This document shows positions 13,115 through 14,135 of a stretch of 14,135 bases of DNA, piece after piece. Source of the stretch: Deltaproteobacteria bacterium (lineage in GTDB: Bacteria; Desulfobacterota; DSM-4660; Desulfatiglandales; HGW-15); the NCBI GenBank assembly GCA_030671095.1, contig DAOVAK010000021.1, positions 1 to 14,135 on the forward strand. The letters are read 5' to 3'. A program made the position numbers and the translations under genes. Position 1 is the stretch's first letter, and the number at the start of each line of letters is the position of its first letter. The notes beneath the pieces were generated by a model, which saw only the letters and a program-made list of their open reading frames with translations, ran no database searches and was not told the DNA's origin.

Positions 13115-13915
13115 ATGAGGCTAAAAGAACTTTCCATAATCCAGTATCAGAACGTGAGTAAGAACCCGGATGCCTACAGGCTGTGGCTCTCCATCGATTC
13201 TTTCCAAAAGCAGATAGAATATCTGACAGCAAATGAATTTCAACCCCTTTCCATGGATGATGCAATTCATTACATGGAGAGGAAAAAGAGCATAAAAAAT
13301 GGGCGACCCATTTCTCTCACCTTCGATAATGGATATCAGGACTTTTATGAAAACGTCTTTCCTATCCTCACCCAAAATCAATACCCAGCCACCATACTAA
13401 TTTCTCCTTCAAAAGTGGGAAAATCTGTGACTATCGGGACGACACAGGTAGACTATCTGTCCTGGGGCACCCTGAAAGAACTCAGAAGAAATGATATAAT
13501 TATAGGTGCCTATGAAGATTCCGCCTGGAATATTAATGATATTCCAGAAGATGTGGTTAGGGCGCATATCGTTGAGTACAAGAAAATTTTGGCAGACAAG
13601 ATGGGAGAAGAGATCCGCTACTTCGGCGTAAAAGAAGGGATTCCTAACCCCGCAATCCGTGATCTCCTGATAGCTGAGGGATACAGGGCCTTCCTCACAG
13701 AGTGTCCCACAAATAGGAAACCAGACCTTTACGCCATTGGAAGGATACAGGTTGATGATGACGACTTCAACATCTTCCTCACCAAGATATCCAGAACCTA
13801 TCTCTTTTTTAAAGACAAGAAGAGCTGGAAATATATACGGGAATATAGCCTAGACAAGTTGGCCCACAAAATATCCGAGACGTACGACAAAATCAGAGGT
13901 TCAACGCCCCACTAG
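13115..13915 (+). CDS. Polysaccharide deacetylase-fold protein lacking the catalytic motifs
   Basis: 266 residues without signal peptide or membrane segment. The fold is recognised from order and wording: an opening strand IIQYQNVS (where relatives read MYHxxS), DAYRLWLSIDSFQKQIEYL, ISLTFDNGYQDFYENVFPIL (67-85), YPATILIS, a DYLSWGTLKEL helix, IIIGAYEDSAW (128-138) and EEIRYFGVKEG (165-175) before an EGYRAFLT strand. In active carbohydrate esterase 4 enzymes the first motif is DDG, the second HxxxH and the third RxPxG. Here these are Asp71-Asn72-Gly73, Tyr133/Ala137 in place of the two histidines, and a changed third motif. Metal binding and deacetylation are therefore unlikely, yet the frame is intact, which suggests a maintained pseudoenzyme. 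No clear ribosome site precedes the ATG; an in-frame GTG at 13154 is a less likely start. Divergent from glnA. Confidence 0.7.
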   Translation: MRLKELSIIQYQNVSKNPDAYRLWLSIDSFQKQIEYLTANEFQPLSMDDAIHYMERKKSIKNGRPISLTFDNGYQDFYENVFPILTQNQYPATILISPSKVGKSVTIGTTQVDYLSWGTLKELRRNDIIIGAYEDSAWNINDIPEDVVRAHIVEYKKILADKMGEEIRYFGVKEGIPNPAIRDLLIAEGYRAFLTECPTNRKPDLYAIGRIQVDDDDFNIFLTKISRTYLFFKDKKSWKYIREYSLDKLAHKISETYDKIRGSTPH

Positions 13916-13962
13916 TACATATTGGGAGGAAATGAGCTGACACACAGGTGGCAAGTCCATCT

Positions 13963-14056
13963 GATCCTGGATACTGGATGCTAGATACTGGATGAGATTA
14001 CTATAGAGCGATCATTGCTCTCATTTCTTTCCATCGAGAATCCAGCATCTAGGATC
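13963..14056. repeat. Large imperfect inverted repeat behind the deacetylase-like gene
   Basis: The 20-nt arm at 13963-13982 matches the reverse complement of 14037-14056 at 17 of 20 positions. The left side is built of short tandem words (CTGGATACTGGATG, then TAGATACTGGATG). An inner hairpin, AGAGC-7nt-GCTCT (14005-14021), is followed by CATTTCTTT and may act as a terminator for the upstream gene. The GGATACTGGATG wording is typical of dispersed intergenic repeats, but copy number is not visible here. Confidence 0.55.
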
Positions 14057-14061
14057 GTGAA

Positions 14062-14085
14062 GCCTCAAGCCCGTAGGCTTGAGGC
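14062..14085. repeat. Perfect 10-bp hairpin
   Basis: GCCTCAAGCC and GGCTTGAGGC pair perfectly around a CGTA loop. There is no T-run after either arm, so it is more like a REP-type palindrome than a terminator. The remaining 50 bases of the window show nothing I can name. Confidence 0.6.
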
Positions 14086-14135
14086 GAAGCTTTGTGATAT
14101 CATGATTAAGGTTCTTCACATACACACCCTGCCCA

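Noticed and set aside
13963..14085. CRISPR array at the right end
   Set aside because: The repeated words are short, imperfect and inverted, without regular spacers.

Overview
The window looks like a chromosomal segment of a free-living, anaerobic deltaproteobacterium (Desulfobacterota, sulfate-reducer or syntroph type). I infer this from gene content: a MetF/MetV methylenetetrahydrofolate reductase pair of the Wood-Ljungdahl type, archaeal-type split glutamate synthase-like proteins carrying ferredoxin domains, an aspS-gatC fusion followed by gatA and gatB, a sigma-54-type promoter on glnA, and many small inverted repeats between genes. No sequence search was run; all family calls come from reading motifs.

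Layout. (1) Positions 1-5210, all on the minus strand, hold a compact redox cluster. In transcription order it is an MvhD/FlpD-like iron-sulfur protein, MetV, MetF (overlapping metV by 4 bases), a degenerate glutamate synthase-like flavoprotein, and a second, better conserved glutamate synthase FMN subunit that starts at a TTG codon inside the end of its neighbour and runs off the window. (2) Positions 5211-5956 are non-coding apart from the 3' remnant of an ammonium transporter gene on the minus strand, with a terminator behind it, repeat-like hairpins in front of it, and then the promoter of the next operon. (3) Positions 5957-11026, plus strand, hold a three-gene operon: an aspartyl-tRNA synthetase fused in frame to GatC, then gatA, then gatB. 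Together they can charge tRNA(Asn) with Asp and amidate it to Asn-tRNA(Asn). (4) Positions 11158-12489, minus strand, hold glnA, a class I-alpha glutamine synthetase, with a strong ribosome binding site, a leader of about 195 nt and a sigma-54-like -24/-12 element. (5) A 625-bp AT-rich intergenic region with several palindromes leads to a plus-strand gene (13115-13915) for a polysaccharide deacetylase-fold protein that has lost its metal and catalytic motifs. The window ends in inverted repeats.

How the parts fit. GlnA, the glutamate synthase subunits, the ammonium transporter remnant and the glutamine-using GatCAB all concern ammonium and amide nitrogen. The MetF-MetV-MvhD part concerns one-carbon redox chemistry. 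The most interesting points are the pairing of MetF/MetV with two glutamate synthase-like iron-sulfur flavoproteins, one of which has lost the substrate-site motifs, and the covalent AspRS-GatC fusion, a built-in synthetase-amidotransferase link.
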